Assembly: GCA_020310875.1 (NCBI GenBank)
Contig: CM035433.1
Location: 105,779,258 to 105,843,257, forward strand
From: Ceratopteris richardii
Taxonomy: Eukaryota > Streptophyta > Polypodiopsida > Polypodiales > Pteridaceae
Direction: 5' to 3'
Length of the DNA: 64,000 bases
The notes under the pieces were generated by a model. That model was not told where the DNA came from and ran no database searches. It worked only from the letters and a program-made list of their open reading frames with translations. This document shows, piece by piece, positions 24,901 through 36,128 of this stretch; within the stretch, counting starts at the first letter, position 1; the number at the start of each line of letters is the position of its first letter. A program made the translations under genes and the position numbers.

Positions 24901-27604
24901 CTGCCTCTCCGATCACGAGAACAACTGTACATGCTGCTGGACTCCAGGTGTCCACTACGGATTGCAGGTCTATAGTACCTAAGGAAATCAGATCTTCATT
25001 GTGTTTTAGAAATGCTTCTTCTTCATCATCAGATAAGCCATCCAACATGTGGACCGGCTCTGCTACATATGGCCTGGCATGGAGTTTACGGTGATTATCT
25101 TTAAAAGTCAGTTCTTGTGCTGACCAATCCTGTATAACCTTAGCCTGTTTCAACCATGGTCGATCGAAAAGGAGATTGTAATCAAGGCTAGATTTTGGTA
25201 ATTCTAAGACTACAAAAGTCATTTTAAACGTGGTACCCTGCAAAGTAATCGGAATATTTCTTACGAGTCCCACTGGATGAACTCGGGATTGATTTGCCAT
25301 TCTGACAAAGAATTGAACAGGCTCGATTTGGGTCCACCCTAACTTCTTGCAGAGAGCTGCAGTTGCTATATTCACACCGGAACCACCATCAATTAGCACT
25401 TGCGTAATCTTGTGAATTTTATGCCAGACCGTGATTAAAGGAACAGAATGATCCACTGTAGAATCAGTTTCCGATTGGATTGTTGCAGTCGCCGGAGTAC
25501 TGGGAGATATGGGACTAACCTGTTGTTGAAACTGCTGCCTAACTCCTGGCACTAAAGCGAGTAGCTGTCCCAAGGGGAGTGTAATTGAGGCCTTAGAGAG
25601 AATATCCCATACCTGATCTACTGGAATTGTACTCTTCCCCGATTCTGATGATGCTTCTCCTATTACTGGGGTACAATCTTGTTCTTGTGATCCCACCTTT
25701 GGCAAGGGAACCTGTGTCACTGGAACTAGATCAGGGAACACCGTAGGCTCTTTGGTGGTCCATTGGCTAGCTTTGTTATACATTCTCTGTTGTTCACGGA
25801 TGCCAGGTTCAAACACTTCCGCTGCTGGTTGCAACTGCTTACCGGATCTTGTCTTGACCACTGCCGCTTGAGTTTCCACTGGTGAAATATAGACCATGTT
25901 GGTCATCAGATTCTGACGCTCTTTCTTCCTTTGATCATATTCGGCTGCATCCTTGCAGAGTCTTCGGATATGCCCAAGCTCACCGCAAAAATGACATCGA
26001 GGTGGTGGTAAGGAAGTACATTCCTTTGATGTACCTGTCTGCCAACGATTTGCATTGAACTTGGTATTCCGCTGTCCCCGATAATTCCTATATCCTTGTG
26101 GCTGATTGTTTCGCATCTGTGGTGGCAAATAATGGGTGGCTAACTACCGTGGTTCCTGTATGATGGCATTTACAGCTGCTTGTCCCTGCACTTTGGTGTT
26201 ATACGCACAATTTTCGGTAGAGTGACCATTGAGATTGCATATGGCGCAATACATCTGGTTAAGGGCACAGGTAGCACTGGTATGACCAGGATTTTTGCAC
26301 TTAGTGCAGTACATCTGTTTAGCCGGATCTTTCGCAACGTTTTTACTAGCTTTCAACCACTCCAAGTCTTCAGTAAATCCTCCCACCTTATGCTCAAGTT
26401 GCAGGGCCATCACAATAACCGCATCCAGTGTCATAGCTCCCACACAACGGATGATCATAATTTATCTTAATTGTGGGGTTAACCCGTTGATAAACCACTG
26501 AGTTATCACATCATCCGGCAGGTTGGCATGTGTCGGCGGTAGTTGTCTTAAATGAGTTCTAAACAATGTGGCATATTCTTGCACAGTCTGGTGCAGCTTC
26601 TGTTTATTGTTCTGCAAGTAATCGAAGATTTCGAAAGGGTTCTTCTTCAATCGGAACCTCTCTAAAAATGCATCCCTTACCACCTCATAGGTAACGAAAT
26701 GATTGAAATCATACTCTGTTAACCATCTTGCTGCTTCATTGACTAGTGTTGACTGAAACACGATGGCCTTGTATGCCGGATCGGGTGGATGGTTCAGCAC
26801 TGCATAACTTATTTCAAAGGTGTGTACATGGGCATCAGGATCGTCACCTGGAAATCCGTCGAACTTGGTGTATGTTACCCCTGCTGGAACCGGTCGAGGT
26901 GGAAGTGGCTGTTGTTGTTGCTGCTGCTGTTGTTGCTGTTGTCCACTCATGGTGCTAGTAGTGGTACTGTTACTATCTCCTGAGTTTTGAGGAGGTGTTT
27001 CTGGTCCTTCGGAGTCTGTATGGTTAGGCTGCTCACCTTCCGGTTCGAAAATAGCGCTCAACCTCTTTCGGATCTCCAATTCGAATAGCCTATCCTCTTC
27101 TTTGGTATCAAACGTAGGCAAGCTTACCCCGAACAGTGGTGTCCGGAATGAAGATTCACCAAGAAGTATCACATTGTCACCGGAAAATTGTAAATTCCCT
27201 ACAACTAGGACCGAACTATCACCGAAATTAGTCAAACTTTCCCCAAACCAGGGTATTCTTTCACCAGCAATGGTCTCGCTGGACAACACACCTTTATCCT
27301 CAGAGAGGTTCGAATCCTGACCAGACGGTGTCGGGTCAACTGCACACTGCATTCCTGTATACTTTGAACTTACTGTATCTTCTGCAAACTGTGCCGAAAT
27401 GACACCGGAATCTACCGAAATTGTAGCATGTTCTACCGGAATACTACCGGAATCACTGCTAACGTACTTCGTTTCTTCGACGACCGGGTTTAACCGATCT
27501 GTGCTTTTGCCTCCTGGGGTTGTCCCTAACAAGTTTGGTACTGCCCAAGGCTGTTGGTCTCTTCTGTACTTCGGATATGACTCGCCGGACCGAGTAACCG
27601 GCAT
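21980..27604 (-). pseudogene. Gag-pol region of element C, broken
   Basis: Reading down the minus strand: gag N-terminus with a Gln run near 26940-26910, the gag core (26900-26500, FDGFPGDDPDAHVHTFE), CCHC knuckles near 26350-26180 and 26010-25970, protease (about 25420-25100), reverse transcriptase (about 24620-24080, YLDDFSLFG), RNase H (about 23750-23350), integrase HHCC module (about 23060-22920, CDTCQ), integrase core (about 22870-22560, WGLDFIGPI) and C-terminal domain (about 22240-21990). There is no chromodomain. It is broken, with about five breaks. Domain order is Ty3/gypsy. Confidence 0.9.
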
Positions 27605-27660
27605 ATATCACCTTTGCACCACTTGCGTATTACTCCACCTTACTGTTGATCCACAATCTA

Positions 27661-27782
27661 TGGCCACCTTCCCACAATCAATTTGCAATACTCTATTGCC
27701 ACCTTCCCATAATCAATTTGCAACACTCTGTTGCCACCTTCCCACAATCAATTTGCAACACTCTATTGCCACCTTCCCACAG
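27661..27782 (-). repeat. Tandem 35-bp repeats in the leader of element C
   Basis: Three near-identical 35-36-bp units (27661-27696, 27697-27731, 27732-27766) and a partial fourth run straight into the primer-binding site. Each unit contains the word that on the minus strand follows or forms the downstream half of the primer site (TGTGGGAAGGTGGCA). Confidence 0.85.
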
Positions 27783-27791
27783 ACGGCGCCA
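27774..27791 (-). other. Primer-binding site of element C
   Basis: On the minus strand TGGCGCCGTCTGTGGGAA follows the 5' LTR after one base. This word is common right after the LTR in plant Ty3/gypsy elements of the non-chromoviral branch. The exact priming tRNA cannot be named from the window. Confidence 0.8.
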
Positions 27792-27792
27792 G

Positions 27793-28272
27793 TGTTAAAC
27801 GCGCATTGCTGTCACAGGCGCGTTTAAACTCTTTCGAGTTCTTGGGAGTGGTAGGGGTCTGCTAATCAGAGGCCCTATAACTTAATTTTCCCAATTAACG
27901 TATTTACGTCGTGGTACGTTAACACTCAAAACTCTGCATACAAATTACTATCAATCCTCTGGTTCGTTCTCTCACAGACTTACTGTTCGTAATCGGGTTA
28001 ATACTTTCTTATTACGTAGCGCCGAGGTTACTCAATTCCGTAACACAGACTTCATTACCGTAACTTAATGGAGCTGGACTAACCGCAAGTTAATGTAATC
28101 AAACAAAGACGAGAAAAAGACAGTACTACTCAGATTTCTCAACACTGCACCACGACAACTTCACAGAATGCAATCGCCCAGACAGACAGTCTGGCGATTC
28201 TCCTGATCGTCCCCGGAGCGTCCTTTCATTGCTTTATAAGTAGTTACAAATCTTTGCAACGACCTTTCGGTT
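27793..28272 (-). repeat. 5' LTR of element C
   Basis: It is about 480 bp, paired with 18916-19396, with about 19 differences. A CTTTATAA word near 28235, read TTATAAAG on the minus strand, fits a TATA box. The outer edge abuts A-lineage gag sequence directly. Confidence 0.88.
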
Positions 28273-30505
28273 CGTAGGACCAACCGATTAGGTGCTTGCA
28301 TTTATGAGGACAGTCTAAGAATATCCGTTGTCCATATTAAAAACCCAAATCAACCCATTGGACTAGAACATCCAATCGTCAAGTTTGAGAATAGTGCGTA
28401 CCTAGATAAGGAAGGAACAATGTATGTAGTCACCAACCAACTGGATAGAATAGATGAATTCGGTAATGTGATTCCAGAGACAGACATAGGTGACGTAGAG
28501 AAAGGGAACTTCAGATGAGAGCCTAGAACTCCCCGAGGCAAATCAGTCATGACTAGAATCATCACTCCAGAGTGGGTTCCCTAGGACAATAAGAGCATAG
28601 ATCTGCTCTTAAATCAAGAGACCGAGGAGGCCTTTTGGAGGTATAAGCCTGACCAGCCTAATGAAGTAGGAATTCTCACAATCTATGAATTTAAAGATCT
28701 TGATAGCCCAGGCAAAGTCACCTATGTAGACAATACTTCAAAGAGGGTCTTTGTGGTCTCAAAACATGGTAGGCATGACTACACTTGGAAGGGTGGATTT
28801 GTCTTTCCCGAACCAAGGTCCAATGTCTCTTATGGATACCAAGGAGCTGGGACATCCCAAGCTCATGGCACTCAAAGGGATGGGAATAGAGATAGACCCG
28901 TAGTAAGCTTTGCTAACCCACTAGGAAGAGAAAGAACAAGAATAGAGATGAATAGAATGGAAAATGAGAGACATAGAGACCCAATAAACCAAAGAAATGC
29001 AGAGGAACTCCCTCTTGCACGGCCTAGAGAACACACTAGGACCCTGAGACCCACACTACTGGTCAAATCTATGAGGAATTATTTCGATGGTACCGGAGAT
29101 CCTTATGATCATGTAGCAAAATTTAGGCAAGTATTGAGAGTTGAACAAGTTGATGACCTGTTCACGCAATACAATGCTTTTGGCCTAACACTGAGGAACA
29201 CTACCCTCACATGGTTTCAACCAGTACACCAGAGGCAATTTAGAGACATAGACCAACTACTTGAAGCTTTCATCACATAATTTTCTAAGCGTGGCATCAG
29301 ACACAACACCTCTTCCTTTGATACATAGCTTCAAACAGACACCTCAAGAAATGGTTAGACTTGCAGGAAGGAGGTTCAGACAATACCTAGACAGATGCCC
29401 TATTCTAGAATTACCCACTCCAATGAAACAAGTGGTTTTATTCTTAGATGGATTGTTGAGTACCAAGTTGAGATCTTATGTGTACTTGAAGGACCCTAGA
29501 ACCAAGAAAATACAAGAAGGGCCAAATGTGATAGATCATGACAAATGATATCCTAGAGCTTACCTAGAGATAGAAAGAACCAAGCTTTGTGCAAAGATGG
29601 TAGAATTGGCTCAAACCATGTTTGAAGCCAGTCGCCATTTCAACTATTGTAGTTCAGCTAAGACACCATTGCACTTTGATGGACTATTAGAAAGATTGGA
29701 GAGCTTGATTGCAAAATCTAAAAAAGGACCCCGCCTCTCAAGGAAAGGACAAGGCCAGTGGAAGAATGAGCTTTCCTCCCAAGGATGCTTATGTGCCTAA
29801 TTCCACTGAACCCGACCCCACTTGTTCTATGAATCGACATTCCCAAGAATTTCTAAGAGAAATTCAAGAAGAGAAATGGGAAAAATAAAGTGAAACTCCT
29901 CCTCCTATTGAACTTGTGGATGACTTACACGACCAATTCTCACAAGACATTCCCTCCATTTATGGAGAACAGGAGGATGCCCCATCAAGTGAACGGTTAG
30001 ACTTCGAGTCTAATTCCTTGCAGGAATTGCCTCATTTCACCGGCCCATGGGAAGCAATGTCCACATGTATGAGGGCACCCATAGTCATGGTAAGAAATGA
30101 AAATTTAGTCATACCTAGGAATACAGAGGTAGTGAAAAACACTAAAGTGCAATGCAATCTATAGTATTTCCAGACGAAGAATTTGAACCTCATGATTGGA
30201 CAAAAATTTTAGCAACAATGGATGTAGCCATCAATGAAGAACAATGGACACCCCACAATGACGAGGATGGCTATGACATTTAAGTCTTCACAATAGAGCT
30301 AATCATGATTGATTCACTTATTGAAGAATGTGAACCTAGCACTGATGCATTCGAGGATGCAAGTGACTCCGATTTAGAGTCAATTATTATGGACCCACCT
30401 TTGCATGAGATGAATATTTCTACGAAGTAGAAGCTCACCCTCAGCGATGCAAAGAAATTACGAAGATGTGGGGTTAACCACCCAGATAACCACCAAATGA
30501 TGAAA
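28273..30505 (+). mobile_element. A-lineage gag fragment A2, broken
   Basis: Translated stretches follow the A4 polyprotein from about residue 90 through the gag core (for example MRNYFDGTGDPYDHVAKF at about 29070-29130) and later the acidic region before reverse transcriptase (FEPHDWTKILATMDV near 30185). The protease part and a good deal more are missing between these. It is broken, with about eight breaks, and no LTR of its own is visible. It abuts the 5' LTR of element C on the left and the LTR remnant of A3 on the right. Confidence 0.8.
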
Positions 30506-30650
30506 ATCACTATTTTTTTAGGGATTTCTTCTGAAATTTGACATGTACTTCTTGGAGCTCCCTACATGCTCCTTCTTCTTGTGTTTCCACTTCTTTGATG
30601 TGCTTTCATGCTTGTCCTTGACCTTGAGCTTCAACACTCTCCCCCCTCTC
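30506..30650 (-). repeat. LTR remnant and polypurine tract of A3
   Basis: The minus strand shows a purine tract (GAGAGGGGGGAGAG, 30650-30637) followed by TGTTGAAGCTCAAGG, the same layout as the 3' LTR starts of A1 and B. Only about 130 bases of LTR follow before A2 gag begins. Confidence 0.7.
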
Positions 30651-30968
30651 GAGTCTGTCATCCTTGAGAGACCCTTGTTGTAAGGGTTGTTCCATGTAGT
30701 GCATTGAGAGGTAGTGTCCATCCTTTGTATGTGCTTCTTCCTTGGATTCCAGAAAGAATGTGTCGTTGTGAGCTTTCAAAACCTGCTAGTTTCTAAAAAG
30801 AGGTTGTCAAGATTGAGTTGGAGCAACTGCTGGCTTCGAATTACTTCCTAGGTATTGATGGTGTCCCGATGTCTGCTAGCTCTTCCAAAGACGATGTTCA
30901 TAGTAGTCATGCCAAGTACTCATAACCCATAGTGAATGATGGGTAAGTGTGTTAGTGCATGGATCAAA

Positions 30969-31540
30969 GAAAATATGTGCCTTGTGCATGGCCTTGTAAT
31001 GTGGCCTTATGTATGCTTACTTGGAAAATGTATTGGAAGAAGTATGGTGCAAAAATTAGAGGTCTTGAGCTAAGTGCTCAAGTGTATGATAATGAAGAGG
31101 TTTCCTAATCTATCATGGTTATGGTATTGCCAAGGTAAGGATTCTTACCATGGTAAATGATTGATCGATGTTTATCTCCTCGTGTTGTACACCCGACATT
31201 GTGATGGACCATCAGCTATTCTTTCATTGTTGATGAATGTCCGTGTTGAGGGGGTTGAAGAAAATATGTGCCTTGTGCACAGCCTTGTAATGTGGCCCTA
31301 TGTATGCTTACTTGGAAAATGCATTGGAAGAAGTATGGTGCAGAAATTAGAGGTCTTGAGCTAAGTGCTCAAGTGTATGCTGACGAAGAGGTTTCCTAAT
31401 CTATCATGGTTATGGTGTTGCCAAGGTAAGGATTCTTACCATGGTGAATGATTAATCGCTGTTTATCTCCTTGTGTTGTACACCCAGCATTGTGATGGAC
31501 CATCAACTATTCTTTCATTGTCGATGAATGTCCGTGTTGA
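30969..31540. repeat. Tandem duplication, unit about 291 bp
   Basis: 30969-31259 and 31260-31540 are two adjacent copies about 95 percent alike by eye. Both contain ATGTGCCTTGTGCA...GGCCTTGTAATGTGG. A third, diverged partial copy lies at about 32095-32235, so copies flank the Argonaute fragment on both sides. Confidence 0.85.
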
Positions 31541-31585
31541 TGGTTCACTGATGAAATTCTTTGAGTGCCTCATCCTGTCTCCTCT

Positions 31586-32028
31586 CTTCAAAACAACATT
31601 TGCCAAATACTGAGAATTGGATTTCTTTATATTCCTTGACAAACAACATTGGGTAACTACACCAAGCTTAGTTTCACATATTCTCTTTAGCTCACCATAA
31701 GCAGGAGTCTTCTCATCTAGTATACATACATGGAATTGCAGGATACCAGAATTAACCCTTGTAGATATCTCCTTGGATACTCTCGTGCATATAGTAGTTA
31801 AGCATCTCTCAAATTGCAGACCTTCAAGCTCTTCCCTCCTACCAAGGTAAGGGGAAACAATAGTTGTGGATGCCATGTTCATGCCACATTCTTGACATCT
31901 ACTAGATAAGGCAGCAATAACATCATCTGCTAGCCAAGACACACTTCTATCAAAACTGAGAAATGCTCACTCATCAATGGTTCCCCCTTCAACTAAGCAT
32001 GGCTCATCCATGTTCCATGAGCCAAACC
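31586..32028 (-). pseudogene. Captured Argonaute (AGO) fragment, L2/MID region
   Basis: Reading down the minus strand gives FGSWNMDEPCLVEGGT, then ECGMNMASTTIVSP, then YGELKRICETKLGVVTQCCL and NSQYLANVVLK. These follow plant Argonaute proteins from the end of L2 (VGQWNM..NGGTV) into the MID domain that binds the 5' end of the small RNA (YGxLKRICETxLGxVSQCC, KQYxxNVxLK). The PAZ and PIWI catalytic parts are absent and one interruption lies near the start, so it cannot make an Argonaute. A CCCAG directly before the first codon looks like an intron acceptor, suggesting that genomic DNA rather than cDNA was taken. The fragment lies inside A3 where ORF2 is expected. The AGO clade is uncertain, but the wording is nearer AGO1/5/10-like proteins than AGO4. 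Confidence 0.8.
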
Positions 32029-32280
32029 TGGGAAAAAGTTCTCTCTCTCTCTCTCTTTTGTGAAACAATGTCACAAAACAAAAAGACAAAGGTTAGTATC
32101 AAAAAAATAGTTTACATGTGTCAATGTGCTCTTGTGCATGGAACTCTCAATTGTGTCTATTACACGGCCATGTGATGTGGCCTTATAGTAATGCATAATT
32201 TGGAAATGCATGACCTGAATGGTGCAAAAGATAGGGTTGTGCAAGGAGCACATGGTTGTCACTTGTCGAGGCTGTCGATG

Positions 32281-33298
32281 TTACTTATGGATGTTGATGT
32301 CATCTTTGTTGAAGGTATCCCTTGAGTCTGTAAGCACTTGATTGTTGGATGACAACTGATCCTTTCTCTTTATGGGTATCCATTTGAGAACGGTTTTCAA
32401 CTGTGTAGTGATCATCTTTGGCCTATTCATCCTTGGCTGGTTTCTTACATGTTGTATCCCTTGTGGTTGGCACTTGGGTTTTGTAGGGGTTGCTAGTGCT
32501 TTTCGCTTCCAAACCCATATCCTTGATGATGGTCTTCTTACCATTCCCAAAGAGGTGAGCTGATCTTCTTTTCATCTCTGTGCTTGGTTCACACTCATTC
32601 TTCTCTTGGGTTTCTTTGTTGAGACTTTCCTTGGTAATGAGAGCTGAGGGTTTGTGCATGTAAGAGTTCCTTGGGTACCCACATGTGTAATCTCCCATGT
32701 TGAGTTGCCACTAATTTCTTAGGCACCGAAACATGTACGTGATTGTGGTCAACCTTCATTGACTGCTTTCGTACCCAATTTTGGACTACTCCTTGAGATG
32801 GAGATCTTTGTTGTTCTACTACATGTTGCCTTGGCTTCCTCTGTTGCTTTTGTAGTAATAAGTTTGACTGCAATGGTTTGATTGGCTTCTCACCCTTTCG
32901 TACCCAGATCTGCTTCATGCCTAGAATTGCTTTCTTGTTGAATGGTGTCCTTTGATGTGATATAGCAATAGTCAGGTACTATCTCGTTTGTCTTTTTGGT
33001 TGAGTTGTTATGACGACATTAGTCCTGGCACAAGAGGAGGATGCCACTCACCCTTGAGCCTGTTCTTCCATGATTGAGTTCTTCTGGAACCTAGAGCTTT
33101 TGACACATTCAACATCTTTTGTGCTAATATTAGTCCTAGAAGAACCAGGAGAAAGTGTGACATTTGGATTTGTGCGCATGCAATTCTCTAATTCTAATGT
33201 AATGCATTGTTCATGAACCCAAACTTGAAGAAGTTGACTTCTTAGGTTTAAGTTGACTGCATGGTCATAGATCCAGTCTTGACCCAATACAAGTGGCT
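32281..33298 (-). pseudogene. A3 second protease-like domain end and polyprotein tail, broken
   Basis: Just beyond the Copia-3 insertion the minus strand reads GQDWIYDHAVNLNLRS, the second conserved retropepsin motif as in A1. The tail follows with IWVRK, NWVRK, MWVPK and IWVWK motifs at about 32910, 32780, 32680 and 32515. The W-[IV]-x-K spacing matches A1 and A4 although the linkers differ. It is broken, with a few breaks. Confidence 0.8.
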
Positions 33299-33714
33299 TG
33301 TTGACGACATGATCGCTCCCACTTCATCTACATTTGTATCCGCATGAGTGCATCTCCATTTTGTATCCAGGAGGCACTCCGTTTCTAGTCTATTTCCATT
33401 TCATATTGTATTTCCTTTGTATTTGGGTACCTTGCCATGTGCTTCTACCAGTTGTATTCATTCTCCTTTCAGGAGACTTATCCCACATATGATGTACTTT
33501 TGAGAGCCCCTCCCAAATCTATATAAGGAGGGCCTCTCCCCTCATTTGTACTTGGTTAGAAGCTTGAGGAGCCTACTCCATGCTCTTGGCAAGCTCATTT
33601 CTAATCCACATGAGTTTACCCATTTCATGGTCTACTCATTTTGTGTCTCACACATTCTTTGTTTTGTGAGAGTACTTTACTTTTCATTTTGCTTTTGCAT
33701 GCGTACTCTCTACA
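33299..33714 (+). repeat. 5' LTR of Copia-3
   Basis: It runs from TGTTGACGAC to CTCTCTACA, 416 bp, with a TATATAA box near 33522. It pairs with 39962-40369. Confidence 0.93.
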
Positions 33715-33727
33715 TGGTATCAGAGCA
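33715..33727 (+). other. Primer-binding site of Copia-3 (initiator tRNA-Met)
   Basis: TGGTATCAGAGCA directly follows the LTR and matches the complement of the 3' end of plant initiator tRNA-Met. Confidence 0.9.
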
Positions 33728-34290
33728 CTAGGTGGAGGTCTTGGTGGTGCGTTTGGCGGTGATTTTGGTGGTGGTGGTGCTTTTGCGTTGGTGGTGTGGT
33801 TTCTCCTCATTTGAGAGAAGCCATTTGCCATCAATTTTTGGGATTCATTTTGCCCATTTGCCCACCCTCCCACCCTTTACTTTATCATTTTGTAAACTTT
33901 TAACCTTGTTTTGCCCACCCACCCACCCTCTTTGTGTGAAGATTTTTTAACACTTTGATGGCATTTAGAGGCAGTCCCTTCGTTTTTGACACTTTGATGA
34001 AGTGATTCAACAGAGAGCGGTTTCCCGTAATAGTCAGTGATATTTCACTCATAGGCGTTGGAATTTGTCTCTTCAAGCTAGCTTCTGCGTATGGTTTTCT
34101 GTGGCTTTTGAAGATCTATGCGGTGCCCTTGCTGATTGTCAATGGTTTTCTGGTCCTCATAATCTTTTTACAGCGCACTCACCCATCTCTTCCACATCAC
34201 TCCAATATAGAATGGGAGTGGCTGCTTGGACCTTGAGATCGTTGTTCTGAAGTCGAACGTGCCCCAGGACAACCATTTTTCTGGCAATAC

Positions 34291-34581
34291 CTAGTTCATC
34301 AAACCAGCTTCCACTTGTTCATCAAACCAGCTTCCAGGGGAATGAGGAAATCCAATCCCAGCTTGGGAGACGGCCACGGCTTCTGTGATTAGAAGGCCAC
34401 CTTCGGTAGCTCTCTCAGAGTAAAATTCACAGTGAGCGGTGTGTGGAACATAGTTGATAGCTCGACATGGTGTGACAGGTGCGAGAACAACCCTGTGAGA
34501 GAAGTGAAAGCGGCCAAGTCGGAGAGGAGCTAATAAGTTGCTGGAGATGTCGGATGCATGGGTATAGCGACTTCTGTGCAT
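34291..34581 (-). pseudogene. Captured 12-oxophytodienoate reductase (OPR) exon fragment
   Basis: The minus strand encodes about 85 residues that follow the N-terminus of plant OPR/Old Yellow Enzyme flavoproteins: LLAPLRLGRFHFSHRVVLAP, then FYSERATEGGLLITEAVAVS, then GFPHSPGSWFDEQVEA. In OPR this is the first part of the FMN-binding barrel; OPRs reduce oxylipin and related enones, one of them in jasmonate synthesis. The catalytic and FMN-phosphate parts are absent, and a short tandem duplication follows at the 3' end. The fragment lies antisense in the leader of Copia-3. GC-richer DNA with a GA microsatellite upstream of it may be its former 5' region. It is a captured pseudogene fragment. 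Confidence 0.85.
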
Positions 34582-34857
34582 AGTCTCCTGCGATTTCTCT
34601 CTTGGGCGGGACTTAGAAGCGGCGATCAGATGCAGCGAAGCGCTTCAGACTCTGCTTCCGTAAATGTGTGTCTGTGTGTGTGCTTGAGAGAGAGAGACTG
34701 AGAGACAGAGACCGACACAGAGAGAGGAGGTCTTCAGCACGAGCCCAACACTGCGTGAACATAACATCTGTACTGGGTTGAAGGTCACCGTCGTCAGAAA
34801 ACATCTAGTCCAACCCGACAGAGCAAGCAATCAGCATCATCACATTTCTATCGTCTG

Positions 34858-34859
<2 letters not shown>

Positions 34860-34898
<39 letters not shown>

Positions 34899-34899
34899 A
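34860..34899. repeat. GA dinucleotide microsatellite
   Basis: About 20 uninterrupted GA units lie just upstream of the OPR fragment in its own orientation. GA/CT tracts are common in plant 5' untranslated regions, so this may be part of the captured gene's leader. Confidence 0.9.
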
Positions 34900-36128
34900 A
34901 AAGAGAGAGTGTTTTGCATCTGGGTGAGTGCTAAAAAAAAAAAGAAACAACCTCTTCTTGCACCTCTGGGAACATTAGAACTGCAGCGCCTCTCCGTCCA
35001 AACCTTTGCGCTTCCAGATCAATGACAAATCATCTTTGCTTGCACTCGAGCACAATCGGAGGAGCATTGGGAACGATATCAACCCAACAGAGGAGGTCGA
35101 CTCAGCGTGCATGAACAACTGGCTATTCTCTGTAGTTAGCTACTAATTCATTTCTCTCTCGTAGCTAAGGCGCCTAGAAAATCGGACACTGAGTGTACCA
35201 ATTATTTTTAGTATGTCTTTCACGTGATAGTTTGCGTGATAATAGCATATCATCCCAATGGAGGCTCATTCTTATCACGCTGGCAAAGGTTCGACCATTG
35301 AATAACTGGCAAGTGGTCAACAGTGCACTTTAGTGCAACACTGGGTGGAAATTGGTGCATAGCTAAAACAATATCACACATGAGGTCATCGACATTAGAA
35401 TAAAGATGGGTCACGGTCCCCACCTCTATTTTGAATCAGACAGGTTCAATCCCTCTCTTTCTAAGGAGGTCGAGGTTCATTGCATTTTGATTGCGTACGT
35501 ACTAAATTTCATTTTTTCTCAAACGACATTTTGGCACAAAGTCCAAACCCTCCGCATTCCCATTGAGAGATATATGCACTAACACCATTCAAAGGACTAC
35601 TTTTGTAATTATCCAAAGGTTCTTTTGCAACTTCTACAAGAGACCTTAACCCTCTCCCGAAAAACATATATTTTGGCACTAAGTGCCCTCTCTTGTATCT
35701 CAAAATATACAAAGGAAAAGTATTGTATGTGTATGATTGTGGGACTAGAGGCTAGTCTAAGCCCACCCACAAGTTCTCTTTGCGCATCGACTCTCCCCAC
35801 TCCACGGTGTTTCTCTTTTCAAAAGTGAAGGGCTAATCTAAGCCCTCTCCTCTCGCGTCGAATCATCTCAGTGTTTCTGCAAGTGCAAGGCTACTCTAAG
35901 CCCCCCTGCCCGCCCCAAGCATTTATAGTGTGGTACCCAGTCGTCCATTTCAAGCTTCACAATTATTTGAAGCAGCATTTTTTGCGAAGGTTTTTTGGTA
36001 GTGTAACACTTCGAAGCATTTTTGGCAAAAGATTTTGGTAGTGTTTTTAAACACTTTATCTTCCCAGCGTGTGCGTTTTGCAAAGATTTTAATAGTGTTT
36101 CTAAACACTCATCACTCGAATCTTTGTA
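34900..36128 (+). other. Leader of Copia-3 between captured DNA and gag
   Basis: No coding region is recognised. The first part (to about 35500) is not repeat-like and may still be captured host DNA. From about 35745 an imperfect repeat with a GGCTA(G/A/C)TCTAAGCCC core occurs three times (near 35750, 35830, 35888). It is followed by two or three copies of a GTAGTGTTT..AAACAC word before the gag ATG at 36129. Confidence 0.55.

Larger units (their letters stand above)
18916..28272 (-). mobile_element. Ty3/gypsy element C, with both LTRs, broken
   Basis: This is a full-length minus-strand Ty3/gypsy element. The 5' LTR is at 28272-27793, the primer site at 27791-27774, gag-pol at about 27604-21980, a 3' accessory region at about 21668-19416, and the 3' LTR at 19396-18916. 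It is broken, with roughly eight breaks. The two LTRs differ at about 19 of 480 sites by eye (about 4 percent). The flanks are not the same host element: copia RT on the left, A-lineage gag on the right, and no matching 5-bp duplication. The copy may therefore be a recombinant, and the LTR divergence should not be read as a clean insertion age. The lineage differs from A in LTR, primer site and polyprotein. Confidence 0.92.

Noticed and set aside
27661-27782. Regular 35-bp repeats considered as a CRISPR array
   Set aside because: Units are contiguous without spacers, only three and a half copies, in a plant retroelement leader.
34291-34581. Functional OPR gene
   Set aside because: Only the N-terminal part is present, inside a copia leader and antisense to it; catalytic parts are missing.
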